Below, piece after piece: positions 35,395-43,736 of a DNA stretch of 64,000 nucleotides. This DNA is from Streptomyces sp. NBC_00193 (GTDB lineage: Bacteria; Actinomycetota; Actinomycetes; Streptomycetales; Streptomycetaceae). Positions within the stretch are counted from its first letter, which is position 1. Each line of letters opens with the position of its first letter. Under the pieces are notes generated by a model. It was not told the DNA's origin. It did no database searches and saw only the letters and a program-made list of their open reading frames with translations. Location: assembly GCF_026342735.1 (NCBI RefSeq), contig NZ_JAPEMM010000001.1:62001-126000 (forward strand), given 5' to 3'. The position numbers and the translations under genes are program-made.

Positions 35395-36638
35395 GAGGGG
35401 ACGAGGCCCTCAGGCACGTACTCGGGCACCGTGCCGAGCAGTGCGTCGATGGCCGCGCGGCCCCTGCCGCCAGCCTCCGGCATGAAGTGGGCGTAGTGGT
35501 CGAGGGTGATGGTCGGACTTGAGTGACCGAGCCACCGGGCAAGCGTGACGATGGACTCGCCCGCTTCGAGGAGCACCGAAGCGTAGGTGTGCCGGAGCAC
35601 GTGGAAGCCGTCCTTGCGCGAAGCCTTCCACCGCGCGCCCTTCTCCCGTACGGGAATGACTCCAGCCGCGGCGAGGGCTGGCTTCCAGGCCTCGTCGTTG
35701 AAGATGTTGGCGCGGATGGCGTTGCCGTACGTCGTCGTGAGGACGAGCGGGAAGCTCTGCTTCTCCCGGTCGGGCTCCGGTCCGCCCCAGGGGAGCTCGA
35801 CGTCGACCGCCGGATGGTCGAGGAAGTACGCGGCCAGTTCCGTGGCCACCGACCGGGGCATGTCGACGATGCGCGTCTTGCCGCCCTTGGGCAGGGCGAA
35901 GTAGAGGCGCCCTGAGAGAAGTTGCACCTGCCTGCGCACTCGGATGACGCCGCGTTCGAAGTCGATGTCCTTCGGCGACAGCCCGAACACCTCGCCCTGG
36001 CGCAGCCCACACCCCAGCGCGACGACGACCGCGATCCGGTACCGAGGATTGATCACGTCCCGCACCCGCTGCGCCGTTGCCAGCGGCCACGCGTCACGGT
36101 CCTCGTCGGGGGCCTTCGGCCAACGCACCGTCTTGGCCCGCATCGGGTTGCGGACGAGGCGCTTGTCGTCGATCGCGGTCTCGAAGATGTTTGACAGTGA
36201 GGTGAGGATCTGCCGGGCGTACCGCGGAGAGCACTCGCCTTCGAGCGTGGCTATGTAGCCGCGCAGGACGGTCGCCGACACGTCGCGCAGCGCCACCGCA
36301 CCGAGGTGCGGAAGGATGTGAAGTCGTACACGCTCATCAACTCGCTTGACCGTGCCGGGCGCGCCGCGAACGCCGGCGCGCCAGTGGCGCGTGACGAAGT
36401 CCGTCAAGGTGATGGAGCCGTCGCGCGGGTCGACGAACTCGCCTCGTTCGCTGTCGGTGCCGGACCGCCGGAGCCACCCCTTGGCGTCCTCCAACACGTC
36501 GAACGACATGTCCCGGACGCCCGGGATTCCAGCGACACGATATCGGGACCCCTTGCCGTAACGGGTCGTACGCTCACGCTTCCCTGTGACGGGATCCCTC
36601 TTCTTTTTGATCCAACGGTCTTCGATATAGCCAGCCAA
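35379..36638 (-). CDS. int: Tyrosine site-specific integrase
   Basis: A 419-residue phage-type recombinase that integrates and excises the element. It has an N-terminal SAM-like arm/core-binding region (residues 60-165) and a catalytic domain with Arg in GCGLRQGEVFGLSP, HxxR in FHVLRHTYAS, His in ARWLGHSSPTIT and the nucleophile Tyr in LDHYAHF. The start is a TTG (MAGYIEDRW) preceded by GAGGAA at 5-6 bases. The excisionase gene is 57 bp upstream on the same strand: the standard int/xis module of actinobacterial integrative elements. Confidence 0.94.
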   Translation of the reverse strand: MAGYIEDRWIKKKRDPVTGKRERTTRYGKGSRYRVAGIPGVRDMSFDVLEDAKGWLRRSGTDSERGEFVDPRDGSITLTDFVTRHWRAGVRGAPGTVKRVDERVRLHILPHLGAVALRDVSATVLRGYIATLEGECSPRYARQILTSLSNIFETAIDDKRLVRNPMRAKTVRWPKAPDEDRDAWPLATAQRVRDVINPRYRIAVVVALGCGLRQGEVFGLSPKDIDFERGVIRVRRQVQLLSGRLYFALPKGGKTRIVDMPRSVATELAAYFLDHPAVDVELPWGGPEPDREKQSFPLVLTTTYGNAIRANIFNDEAWKPALAAAGVIPVREKGARWKASRKDGFHVLRHTYASVLLEAGESIVTLARWLGHSSPTITLDHYAHFMPEAGGRGRAAIDALLGTVPEYVPEGLVPSQGRI

Positions 36639-36695
36639 AGAATTCCTCGGGGTAAGGGTTGGACGTAGGGCGGGTGGTAAGGCCTAGTAGATCGG

Positions 36696-36974
36696 TCAGG
36701 CCGTGGCCGCGTACCCGGCGCGGCGCTGCGGGGCGGCATTCACCGGATTTAGGGAAGTATTACTACGGGAGTCTGCCTGCTCCTGTTCCCGGATCCAGTC
36801 GTCAAGAGCTTCGATCCGGTACATCACACGTCCACTCCGCCCCATTCGAAAACTCGGCGGACCTTGGCGGCGGTGCCGCCACACGTAAAGGGTGGCGGGC
36901 GACAGCCCCAGGTATTCGGCGGCTTCACGCACGTTCAGAAAACCCCTCCCCAGCGGCGACACACGGGGAGGCAT
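36696..36974 (-). CDS. xis: Excisionase-like HTH protein
   Basis: A 92-residue MerR-type helix-turn-helix DNA-binding protein: FLNVREAAEYLGLSPATLYV and WRHRRQGPPSF with RSGRVMYRIEALDDWI. This is the AlpA/Xis/HTH_17 pattern seen directly upstream of actinomycete integrase genes. The ATG at 36974 begins the conserved part but lacks a clear ribosome site; the frame is open for 35 more codons. It probably directs excision and could help regulate int. Confidence 0.82.
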   Translation of the reverse strand: MPPRVSPLGRGFLNVREAAEYLGLSPATLYVWRHRRQGPPSFRMGRSGRVMYRIEALDDWIREQEQADSRSNTSLNPVNAAPQRRAGYAATA

Positions 36975-37120
36975 ACGGACATTCGCCAGCAATTCACTGT
37001 CACAAGCAGCACTTCGCACGTATCGAACCTTCGGGGTCTTCCGTCGACAACCTGCGGCGACGGACATCGGGCATGACAAGCCCGCCCCCGCTTGCTGTCA
37101 GGCAGGTGGAGCGGACTACT

Positions 37121-37170
37121 TCAATGGTCTGGAGAATCCCCGGTTTGGCTGACCGGGGATCGTCGGGTAT
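37121..37170 (-). repeat. 50-bp inverted repeat, left copy (IR-A)
   Basis: Read on the minus strand, this segment matches 46 of 50 bases of 42599-42648. Each copy contains CCCCGGTCAGCCAAACCGGGG, which forms a 7-bp stem with a 7-nt loop. It lies just after the stop of the XRE regulator gene, where the hairpin could terminate transcription. The extended identity beyond the hairpin suggests a larger role. Confidence 0.85.
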
Positions 37171-37184
37171 AAGCCGGGGCGGCG

Positions 37185-37460
37185 TCACCGCGCACCCGCC
37201 CGAACCCCCTTCGTCGCAGGCTGGAGCAGGGCAAGTGGGGAGACACCGAGGGCAGCCGCAATGGCGACGAGGTCATCCACGTCGCAGCGCCGGCGGGTGC
37301 GTTCGATGCGGGACAGCATGGTGTTGGTCATGGGGTGGCCAAGCTCGGTGACACGGGCAGCGAGCTCTCGCTGAGCGAATCCGCGCGAGGTGCGCAGCCG
37401 CTCGATGGCGTGGGCGGTCCGTTCTCCGGCGGGACCGATTTCCGTAGCTCTTCGGGGCAT
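37185..37460 (-). CDS. XRE-family HTH regulator
   Basis: A 91-residue Cro/CI-type repressor: AIERLRTSRGFAQRELAARV, then NTMLSRIERTRRRCDVDDLV and AIAAALGVSPLALL make up a full five-helix HTH. It is divergent from the replication genes on the element and probably controls their promoter or that of xis/int. It sits between the left 50-bp inverted repeat and the 0.5-kb non-coding region. Confidence 0.85.
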   Translation of the reverse strand: MPRRATEIGPAGERTAHAIERLRTSRGFAQRELAARVTELGHPMTNTMLSRIERTRRRCDVDDLVAIAAALGVSPLALLQPATKGVRAGAR

Positions 37461-37937
37461 GCATCTGTTGTAGCTCGGGTTCCCGGGTTCACGTAATCAC
37501 GGAAGCCCGGACATGGGACTTCGGGGCTCGTTTCGCGGAGAACGAACTGCCGATTCCCGCATAGGCAGCCATTGCGGAACTACGACCCATCTCGGACCAC
37601 AGAGGTGTGCACAGCATCAGCGGCTCCGGGCGGCGGAAACATAGATCGCCTCGCCTACTCCGGTCAATGGCTTTCGGGGTGCGACCTTCGCCGCTCCCCC
37701 TGCGCCGTCGACTTTTTGGTCAACCGGGGATTCGCACTTACTGTGAAGACGTTCGCGACCAGCGATGCGATCTGACACTTTTCGAGTGCGGATTCGCTGG
37801 ACTTCCGCGGGCTGGGTGTGGCTGTCTTGGCCAAGCACCCCTGACAAAAGAATCGGCTCCCGGCGTTGCAGCGCCGAGAGCCGATGGGAGTCCCTTGTCC
37901 AAACCGCCCACTCCTGAACGGATCTGAGGAACGTCTA
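37461..37937. other. Non-coding control region of the element
   Basis: About 480 bp between the divergent XRE gene and the replication genes, somewhat lower in GC than the neighbours. No credible gene is present. It must contain the divergent promoters; a hairpin at 37852-37885 is the main visible structure. Confidence 0.5.
37852..37885 (+). promoter_or_regulatory. Hairpin ahead of the replication genes
   Basis: ATCGGCTC (37852-37859) pairs with GAGCCGAT (37878-37885); after a 2x2 mismatch, GGCG pairs with CGCC around a 6-nt loop. It sits 50 bp before the leader ORF and could be an attenuator or terminator. Confidence 0.4.
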
Positions 37938-38027
37938 TGCCCAACAGTACGGCCGAAGCAGCCGTCCGCACACCCGCGCCCACCCCGGCGTCGCCGTCCC
38001 AGCAGCAGACGAAGGCGGGGCGATAGG
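37938..38027 (+). CDS. 29-aa leader ORF
   Basis: An ATG at 37938 follows TGAGGA and encodes MPNSTAEAAVRTPAP and a Gln/Lys tail. It stops 1 bp before the ATG of the initiator gene, so it may couple translation of that gene. No homology is recognised. Confidence 0.35.
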
Positions 38028-38028
38028 C

Positions 38029-38949
38029 ATGGCACGCATCCGCACCATCAAGCCGGAAGCCTTCAGCTCCGAATCGCTGGCCGCCGTCAGCATCACCGCG
38101 GAGCGGACGTTCTTCGGTCTGCTCACCCAGGCCGACGACCACGGCCGGTTCCGTGACCAGTCCGCCGTCATCGCGGGCCTCTTGTGGTCCCTGCGCCCCG
38201 AACACGGCCCGATCGAGGTCGAGGACGACCTCACCCAGCTCGCCGGCAATGAACTCATCTGCCGGTACGAGGGCGAGGACGGCAAGCGGTACCTGCACAT
38301 CGTGACCTTCTCCAAGCACCAGAAGGTCAACCGCCCCAGCGGTGTCCGGCACCCGAACTGCCCCTACCACGACGGTGGCCGGGTGCCCCTGACTTCACCG
38401 CTGGCGCAGGGAGGGCTCCGTGAGGCGTCCGTGCACCATCAGGCACCCGCCCCGGAGCTCTCACCCACATCTCACGCCGCTTCGATGATCCCCGTATCCG
38501 CAGGTCAGGACGGGTTCAGTGAGCCCTCCGTGCAGCATCAGCAGGAAGTGCGGGAGCCTGCGCCGAGCCCTCACGGTCCGGATCTAGGACCTAGGATCAT
38601 GGATCTAGGATCTCCGTTGGGAGGCGCGAGCACCCCTGCCCCACCCCAGACCGCAACGGCCCAGCAACTGGTCGCCGAGTACGCCGCCGCGTGCGGGAAG
38701 CGCCCTCCGGAGAAAGTCCTGGGCCACGTCGGCCGGGAGATCAGCAAGTTGCTGCACGAAGGCATCGACCCGGACCACATCCGAGCCGGAGTCGACCGCA
38801 TGCGCCTCAAGAGCCTCTACCCGAGCCTGCTGCCCAGCCTGGTCAACGAGGCCATGAACCCGCCCCAGGCCACTGCCGGCGCCCGCAGAGCCCCACAGCC
38901 GTACACCAACCCCGTTGACGCCGAAGCCGCTTACGGAGGCCAGCTGTGA
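38029..38949 (+). CDS. Putative replication initiator / replisome organizer
   Basis: A 306-residue protein. The N-terminal 110 residues (MARIRTIKPEAFSSESLAAV, AERTFFGLLTQADDHGRF, RYLHIVTFSKHQKVNRPSG) match the winged-helix domain of phage replisome-organizer-type proteins. A low-complexity middle follows, and the C-terminal region (VAEYAAACGKRPPEKVLGHV, ISKLLHEGIDPDHI) resembles the DnaD-like partner-binding end. It overlaps the DnaC-like ATPase gene by GTGA. The pair and the adjacent repeat array form a self-contained replication module. Confidence 0.7.
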   Translation: MARIRTIKPEAFSSESLAAVSITAERTFFGLLTQADDHGRFRDQSAVIAGLLWSLRPEHGPIEVEDDLTQLAGNELICRYEGEDGKRYLHIVTFSKHQKVNRPSGVRHPNCPYHDGGRVPLTSPLAQGGLREASVHHQAPAPELSPTSHAASMIPVSAGQDGFSEPSVQHQQEVREPAPSPHGPDLGPRIMDLGSPLGGASTPAPPQTATAQQLVAEYAAACGKRPPEKVLGHVGREISKLLHEGIDPDHIRAGVDRMRLKSLYPSLLPSLVNEAMNPPQATAGARRAPQPYTNPVDAEAAYGGQL

Positions 38950-39644
38950 CCACCGCGACCCGCGAACCCCAGCGTGCTGGCACCCTGGCAACCCGTCTCC
39001 AGGCCATTCTCGCTGCCAAGGGCATCGACCCCGACACCGCACCCGCCGGGCCCACAGTGGAGCCGGTGACCGCCCTGGAACTCGCCGACCGCCGCATCCC
39101 GCCCCGCTACCGCGAGGCACTCGCCACCCAACCCGAAGTCCTGGGCTGGGTGGAGGCGGTCACCCGCGCCGGGCGGAACGGGCCGGCCGGTACCCGGGGC
39201 ATCGCCTACGGCCCCTCGCTGCTGATCGCCGGAACCACCGGCATCGGCAAGACACATCAGGCCTACGGAGCCGTCCGCTCGCTGCTGGCCGCCGGAGTAC
39301 GCCTGCGCTGGCAGGCGGTCACCTCCGCCGACCTCTACGCCCAGCTCCGGCCCCGGCCCAACCACGACCCCGAACGGGAGATCCAAGAGCTCGGCCGGTG
39401 CCCGCTGCTGATCCTGGACGACCTCGGCGCGGCCAAGCAGTCCGAGTGGACCGAGGAGCTGACGTACCGGCTGATCAACCGCCGCTACACCGAGATGCTC
39501 CCGACCCTGATCACCACCAACCTGCCGATCGCGGAACTCCGCAACGCAGTTGGGGACCGCGTCGCCTCCCGCCTGGCAGAGATGACCACCCGCGTCATCC
39601 TCACCGGCCCGGATCGCCGACGCACCCAGCCGTCGGGCTCCTGA
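38946..39644 (+). CDS. DnaC/IstB-like AAA+ ATPase (helicase loader)
   Basis: A 232-residue AAA+ protein. Walker A is AGTTGIGKTHQA, Walker B LLILDDLGAAKQSEW, sensor I LITTNLP and the arginine-finger region DRVASRLAE. As in DnaC/DnaI, it should load the host replicative helicase at a site chosen by the upstream initiator. The GTG start overlaps the initiator stop. Iteron-like repeats begin within 10 bp of its stop. Confidence 0.85.
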   Translation: MTTATREPQRAGTLATRLQAILAAKGIDPDTAPAGPTVEPVTALELADRRIPPRYREALATQPEVLGWVEAVTRAGRNGPAGTRGIAYGPSLLIAGTTGIGKTHQAYGAVRSLLAAGVRLRWQAVTSADLYAQLRPRPNHDPEREIQELGRCPLLILDDLGAAKQSEWTEELTYRLINRRYTEMLPTLITTNLPIAELRNAVGDRVASRLAEMTTRVILTGPDRRRTQPSGS

Positions 39645-39649
39645 CCACC

Positions 39650-40168
39650 ACGGTCCCCACCCGGGTCGGTCCCCGTCATCGTGGGGACCGAACCACTGAC
39701 CCGAGCCGTTCGGGGACCGTCCCCACCCCAGTCCCGGTCCCGTCCCCATCACGGTCCCCATCACGGTCCCCGTCCCCAAACTGACCCCGGTCCCGCCTGA
39801 CAGCGCCCTCCCCCAGGAGGGGACCGACAGCAGTCGATCGGGGACCGTCCCCTGATTGCGCTGCGCGCGCCGGCCACCACGGGGACCGGTCCCCAACTCT
39901 GTTTCCGCAGGTCACCTCCGCCTGACGTCCCCCTACTCAGTGGGGACCGTCCCCACGGTCCCCGCCCTCCGGGACCGCCCTGCGGCGGTTCGGGGACCGT
40001 CAGGTCACCACGTCGGGGACGGTCCCCACCCATGACTACGGGGACCGAGACGGGACCGGTCCCCCACGCCCCTGCCGCCGGGGACCGAGCGCCTCCCGAA
40101 TCGGGGACCGTCCCCGCCCGGTCCCCGGACAGCACCGGCAGCATCTCGCGTCACGAGCGAGCGGTCCC
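39650..40168. repeat. Iteron-like array of GGGGACCG / CGGTCCCC
   Basis: About twenty exact copies of the octamer GGGGACCG or its complement, and several near copies, are scattered in both orientations through 520 bp, often joined as GGGGACCGTCCCC or GGGGACCGGTCCCC. Spacing is irregular. The array lies directly downstream of the initiator and DnaC-like genes and upstream of the mobilisation genes, the expected place for a vegetative origin. No convincing gene is found here. Confidence 0.75.
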
Positions 40169-40215
40169 CAACCGGTCGACCCCACCCAACAGCCTCTACC
40201 GCTTCAAGGACACGC

Positions 40216-40878
40216 ATGCACAACCCGCCACACGACCGTCTCAGCCACGACGAGCACATGCCCTCGCTTCCAGCCTCGGGAGGAGCAAGTTGTACCCAGA
40301 GCATTGCTCCCGTCGGGAGCAATGCTCTGGGCTCCCCCGCCCCAGGGGTGGCGGGAGCGGACCGGCACCAGGAGGTGCCGGTCCTTCGGGACGCGGCCGA
40401 GACCGGACCGCACCACGAATCGAAGGGACAGCACACCTGCCACACCCCCCGCTGCACGCACACCGCCCCATCGACATCGCACGTGCGCCAGCGTGAACGC
40501 CTGCTCGCTGAGAAGAAGCGCATGCACCAGCCCAGTTGCCGCATGAACGACGATGAATTCCAGCTCCTCACCCACGCCGCGTCTGCCTGCCGCATGAGCA
40601 CCGCCGGCTTCCTCGCCCACTCTGCTCTGAAGGCCGCCCGCGACCTCGAACACACCGAAGCCGAGATCGCCACCCACCGGGACATGGTCAGAGAGCTGTT
40701 CGCGCTGCGCCGGGCCCTCGGCCAGATCGGCAACAACCTGAACCAGGTCGCCACCGTCCTGAACTCCGGCGCCGATGCCCCGCACGCCAAGGCGGTCCTC
40801 GACGCTGTCCAGCGGACCGCCGAGCGCGTGGACGACTTCACCCAGCGCTACGTAGAGACGGAGACTCCCGCCGGATGA
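40216..40878 (+). CDS. MobC-like relaxosome accessory protein
   Basis: A 220-residue protein. The C-terminal half carries the MobC (bacterial mobilisation) pattern: LLTHAASACRMSTAGFLAHS and FALRRALGQIGNNLNQVATV, the IGNNLNQ box being diagnostic. The first 90 residues are unconserved and span a 37-bp palindrome (40295-40331). The start ATG follows AAGGACACGC; an internal start before the conserved part (such as the ATG at 40521) is possible. It overlaps the relaxase gene by ATGA. Confidence 0.82.
   Translation: MHNPPHDRLSHDEHMPSLPASGGASCTQSIAPVGSNALGSPAPGVAGADRHQEVPVLRDAAETGPHHESKGQHTCHTPRCTHTAPSTSHVRQRERLLAEKKRMHQPSCRMNDDEFQLLTHAASACRMSTAGFLAHSALKAARDLEHTEAEIATHRDMVRELFALRRALGQIGNNLNQVATVLNSGADAPHAKAVLDAVQRTAERVDDFTQRYVETETPAG
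40295..40331. repeat. Perfect 17-bp-arm palindrome (oriT candidate)
   Basis: CCCAGAGCATTGCTCCC (40295-40311) and its exact complement (40315-40331) flank GTC. Located just before the conserved part of mobC and upstream of the relaxase gene, it resembles the inverted repeat beside a nic site. Confidence 0.6.
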
Positions 40879-42575
40879 TCCCCCGCGTCCACAAGATGGG
40901 CAGCCGCACCATCGGCCTGATCCGCTACCTCTACGGCCCCGGCACCCACGAGGAACACACCGACCCGCACCTCGTGGCGGCCTGGGACAGCCTCGTCCCC
41001 GACCCCGGACGCAACCCGAAAGCCACTTACGCGGACCTGCAAAGGCTCCTCGACCAGCCCGTCGAAGCCCTGCCCAAGTCACGGCGCCCCACTGAGCACG
41101 TGTGGCACCTGTCCGTACGCGCCGCGCCCGAGGACCCGATCCTCAGCGACGACCAGTGGGGCGACATCGCCCGCCGCATGGTCGCCGCCACTGGCATCGC
41201 CCCCGACGACGACACCGCCGCCTGCCGCTGGGCAGCCGTCCGCCACGCCGACGACCACATCCACATCATCGCCACCACCGTCCGCGAGGACGGCCGCCGG
41301 CCTCGCCGCCACAACGAAGCCAAGCGCTCCCAGGCCGAAGCCCGTCTCATCGAGGCCCAATACGGCCTGCGCCGCCTCGACACCGGTGACGGAACAGCAG
41401 CCCAGCGCCCCACCAGCGCCGAACGCCACAAAGCCGACCGCCACCAGCGGGAACGCACCCCGAGGGAGGAACTGCGCGAGAGCGTCCGACGCGCGGCGGC
41501 CGGTGCCCGGAGCGAGGAGGAGTTCTTCGGCCGCCTCACCCATGCCGGTGTCCTCGTAAAGCAGCGCGTGGCGCCGTCCGGGGACCTCCTCGGCTACACC
41601 GTGGCCCTGCCCGACGACCGAAACAAGCACGGCGAGCCCGTCTTCTACTCGGGATCCAAGCTCGCCTCCGACCTCTCCTTGCCCCGCATCCGCGAACGCT
41701 GGACTCCATCGGCAGAACCCTCCTCCGACGAAGTCATCTCACCGGAGCAGCCCGCTCTCCCGCCGGTGACCGGCCCGGCGTACGCCCGCCGCCGCGCGAC
41801 CACGGCGACCTGGCAGGCGCTGCTGCTCATCGAGCACGGCGACGACGGCACGGCAGCAGCCGGGATCGCCGCTGTCGGCGAGGTCCTCGACGCGCTCGCC
41901 GACACCTCCGCCGCCCATACCCGACGAGAACTCCGTGATGCAGCCTTCGCGTTCGAGCGGGCATCCCGCTCCCACGTCCGCGCCGTACGCGGGCACGACC
42001 GCGCCCTGCGCCAGGCCGCGTACGACCTCGTCCACAGCGGACCTGCCCTCGATCGCGGGGAGGACGGCGCCACCACCGCCATGCTCATCGACACCGCGTT
42101 CTTCCTCGTCACCGCGGCGGCGAACTGGCATGCCAAGAAGAAGCACGCCCAGCAAGCCGAAGCCGCGCACCAAGCCGCCGGACACCTGCGCGCCGCCTAC
42201 GAGATCGCGGCCGCCCAGCCAATGTCCGTACTCCACCAGCAAGGCCGCTCCCTGCCACTGCAACGACGACAGGCAGTCGTCCTACGCCAGGCGCTGCCCG
42301 AGATCGCCGAACAAGTTCTGGCCGAGCCGGGCTGGCCCGCCCTGGCGGCCACACTCGCCGATGCCCAGGCCGCAGGCCACAACCCAACCCACCTCCTCGC
42401 AGAAGCCACGCGGCATCGGGAGCTGGACAGCGCCACCTCCGTCAGTGACGTCCTCGTCTGGCGCCTCCGCCGTCTCGCACACCTGCCTGCCGATCCCGCA
42501 GCATCACTCCCCCGGCACGCGCCGACCACACAACCGGCTCTGAGGGCCGCGAACAACGCCTCCCGTCGGCGCTGA
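40875..42575 (+). CDS. Relaxase (MobP/VirD2-like)
   Basis: A 566-residue transesterase expected to nick oriT and pilot single-stranded DNA. The three-His metal motif is HADDHIHIIATT (residues about 125-136), preceded by VWHLSVRAAPEDPILSDDQW. The likely nucleophilic Tyr is in TIGLIRYLYGPG near the N-terminus. The C-terminal half is helical and unconserved. It is coupled to mobC (ATGA). No coupling protein or TraB translocase lies nearby, so transfer would rely on another element. Confidence 0.9.
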   Translation: MIPRVHKMGSRTIGLIRYLYGPGTHEEHTDPHLVAAWDSLVPDPGRNPKATYADLQRLLDQPVEALPKSRRPTEHVWHLSVRAAPEDPILSDDQWGDIARRMVAATGIAPDDDTAACRWAAVRHADDHIHIIATTVREDGRRPRRHNEAKRSQAEARLIEAQYGLRRLDTGDGTAAQRPTSAERHKADRHQRERTPREELRESVRRAAAGARSEEEFFGRLTHAGVLVKQRVAPSGDLLGYTVALPDDRNKHGEPVFYSGSKLASDLSLPRIRERWTPSAEPSSDEVISPEQPALPPVTGPAYARRRATTATWQALLLIEHGDDGTAAAGIAAVGEVLDALADTSAAHTRRELRDAAFAFERASRSHVRAVRGHDRALRQAAYDLVHSGPALDRGEDGATTAMLIDTAFFLVTAAANWHAKKKHAQQAEAAHQAAGHLRAAYEIAAAQPMSVLHQQGRSLPLQRRQAVVLRQALPEIAEQVLAEPGWPALAATLADAQAAGHNPTHLLAEATRHRELDSATSVSDVLVWRLRRLAHLPADPAASLPRHAPTTQPALRAANNASRRR

Positions 42576-42598
42576 CGGCATATCGCATCCATCCGTAC

Positions 42599-42648
42599 AT
42601 AGCCGACGATCCCCGGTCAGCCAAACCGGGGTTTCTCCGGAGCATTGA
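42599..42648 (+). repeat. 50-bp inverted repeat, right copy (IR-B)
   Basis: Partner of 37121-37170, 46/50 identical in inverted orientation. It lies 24 bp after the relaxase stop; its CCCCGGT/ACCGGGG hairpin could terminate the mobilisation operon. Confidence 0.85.
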
Positions 42649-42687
42649 AAACGTCACCACCGACTCCATCCCGTAAGGAACCCCCGC

Positions 42688-43071
42688 ATGCCCGAAACCG
42701 AACTGCGCATGGAAGTCATTGCCCTGCTATTGGACGCGGACTTCAAGCTCCGACCCGACACCAACACCTGGTCCCACAGTGACGGGCGCCCCTTCACCCA
42801 GGCCGAACAGGCGACCGCCTTCCAGGCCACGCGCTCCGAACTCGAAGCCGTGGCAGCACTGAGCGCCCGCTCCGCCGCGGCTGCCCTCGAGCAGGACAAC
42901 GCCGTGAAGGCCCTCACAGAGCTCTTGTTCTCGTACTTCGCCCGGCACCCCGAAGCCCGCATGGTCATGGACGTACTCCCGCACATGACCGAGGAAGACC
43001 GCGCCGAGTACGAGCGACTGTGCGCCATAGCCGCTCCGGACGGCGGCATATACCTCCCCTACGAGGACTGA
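42688..43071 (+). CDS. Hypothetical protein (127 aa)
   Basis: A small acidic helical protein (MPETELRMEVIALLLDADFK; EQATAFQATRSELEAVAALS; LPHMTEEDRAEYERLCAIAA). The ATG follows AAGGAACCCCC. No family is recognised. It lies just outside the right 50-bp repeat and is probably the last gene of the mobile element, whose right boundary is not evident. Confidence 0.6.
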   Translation: MPETELRMEVIALLLDADFKLRPDTNTWSHSDGRPFTQAEQATAFQATRSELEAVAALSARSAAAALEQDNAVKALTELLFSYFARHPEARMVMDVLPHMTEEDRAEYERLCAIAAPDGGIYLPYED

Positions 43072-43181
43072 CAGGCCCCAGCGCAGCACCCTGCGCCCGG
43101 TGGCGGGTACCTCCCAGCCACCGGACGGCGGCATTCCTCATGCGGAAATCCGCTACGCCCTACCCACTGGCAGTCGCAAGA

Positions 43182-43736
43182 TCAGTGGCGGGCGTCGCCT
43201 GCCGCGAGGAACGGGGCCAAGAGGTCGACGGCTTCCTTCCAACGGAAGCGGTCGGCGCCGCCGCCGGACTTCGGGCGGTGAGGCTCGTAGCTGCCGACCA
43301 GAACACCCATCTCGCGCAGCTCGGCGAGGCTGCGCTGGTACGCGCGGTGCGCGGCGAGCGCGGTGTTCACGTAAGGCAGGACGACGGTGGGGATGCCCAT
43401 GCCCGGGGCCTCGCAGAGGATGCCGAGGGCGAGGTTGTCCGCGAAGCCGGCCGCCCACTTGTTGACCGTGTTGAAGGTGGCCGGGGCGACTGCGATCGCA
43501 TCGGCGGGTGGGAAGGACCGTGCGTCGCCGGGCCCGCGCCAGGCGGAGCGGGCGGGGTAACCGGTCCGGTCCTCGATCGCGGACACGTCGAGGAAGGGCA
43601 GCCCCTGCGGGGTGGCGACGACGCCGACGTCCCAGTTCCGCTCGTGCGCGGCGTCGATCAGCTTGCCGACGTCGCCCGCGATCCCCGCCGCGCAGACGAC
43701 GACGTACAGGAAGGGCTTGGGCTGCGGCTCGGTCAC
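43182..43736 (-). CDS. Flavoprotein (PPC decarboxylase / HFCD family)
   Basis: A 184-residue FMN-binding Rossmann-like protein: LYVVVCAAGIAGDVGKLIDA, the PASANT-like motif APATFNTVNKWAAGFADN and VVLPYVNTALAAHRAYQRSL. The family includes phosphopantothenoylcysteine decarboxylase and the peptide Cys decarboxylases EpiD/MrsD. It is coupled (GTGA) to the XRE-TPR regulator gene and divergent from the MurA operon, a pairing that suggests a joint role. Its substrate is unknown. Confidence 0.8.
   Translation of the reverse strand: MTEPQPKPFLYVVVCAAGIAGDVGKLIDAAHERNWDVGVVATPQGLPFLDVSAIEDRTGYPARSAWRGPGDARSFPPADAIAVAPATFNTVNKWAAGFADNLALGILCEAPGMGIPTVVLPYVNTALAAHRAYQRSLAELREMGVLVGSYEPHRPKSGGGADRFRWKEAVDLLAPFLAAGDARH

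Noticed and set aside
35370..35400. tRNA 3' end as the integrase attachment site
   Set aside because: No tRNA-like cloverleaf or TTCGAATC-type T-loop sequence was found near the end of the integrase gene.
39650..40168. Possible CRISPR array in the repeated GGGGACCG region
   Set aside because: The units are only 8 bp, occur in both orientations at irregular spacing, and no cas genes are nearby; an origin-type array fits better.
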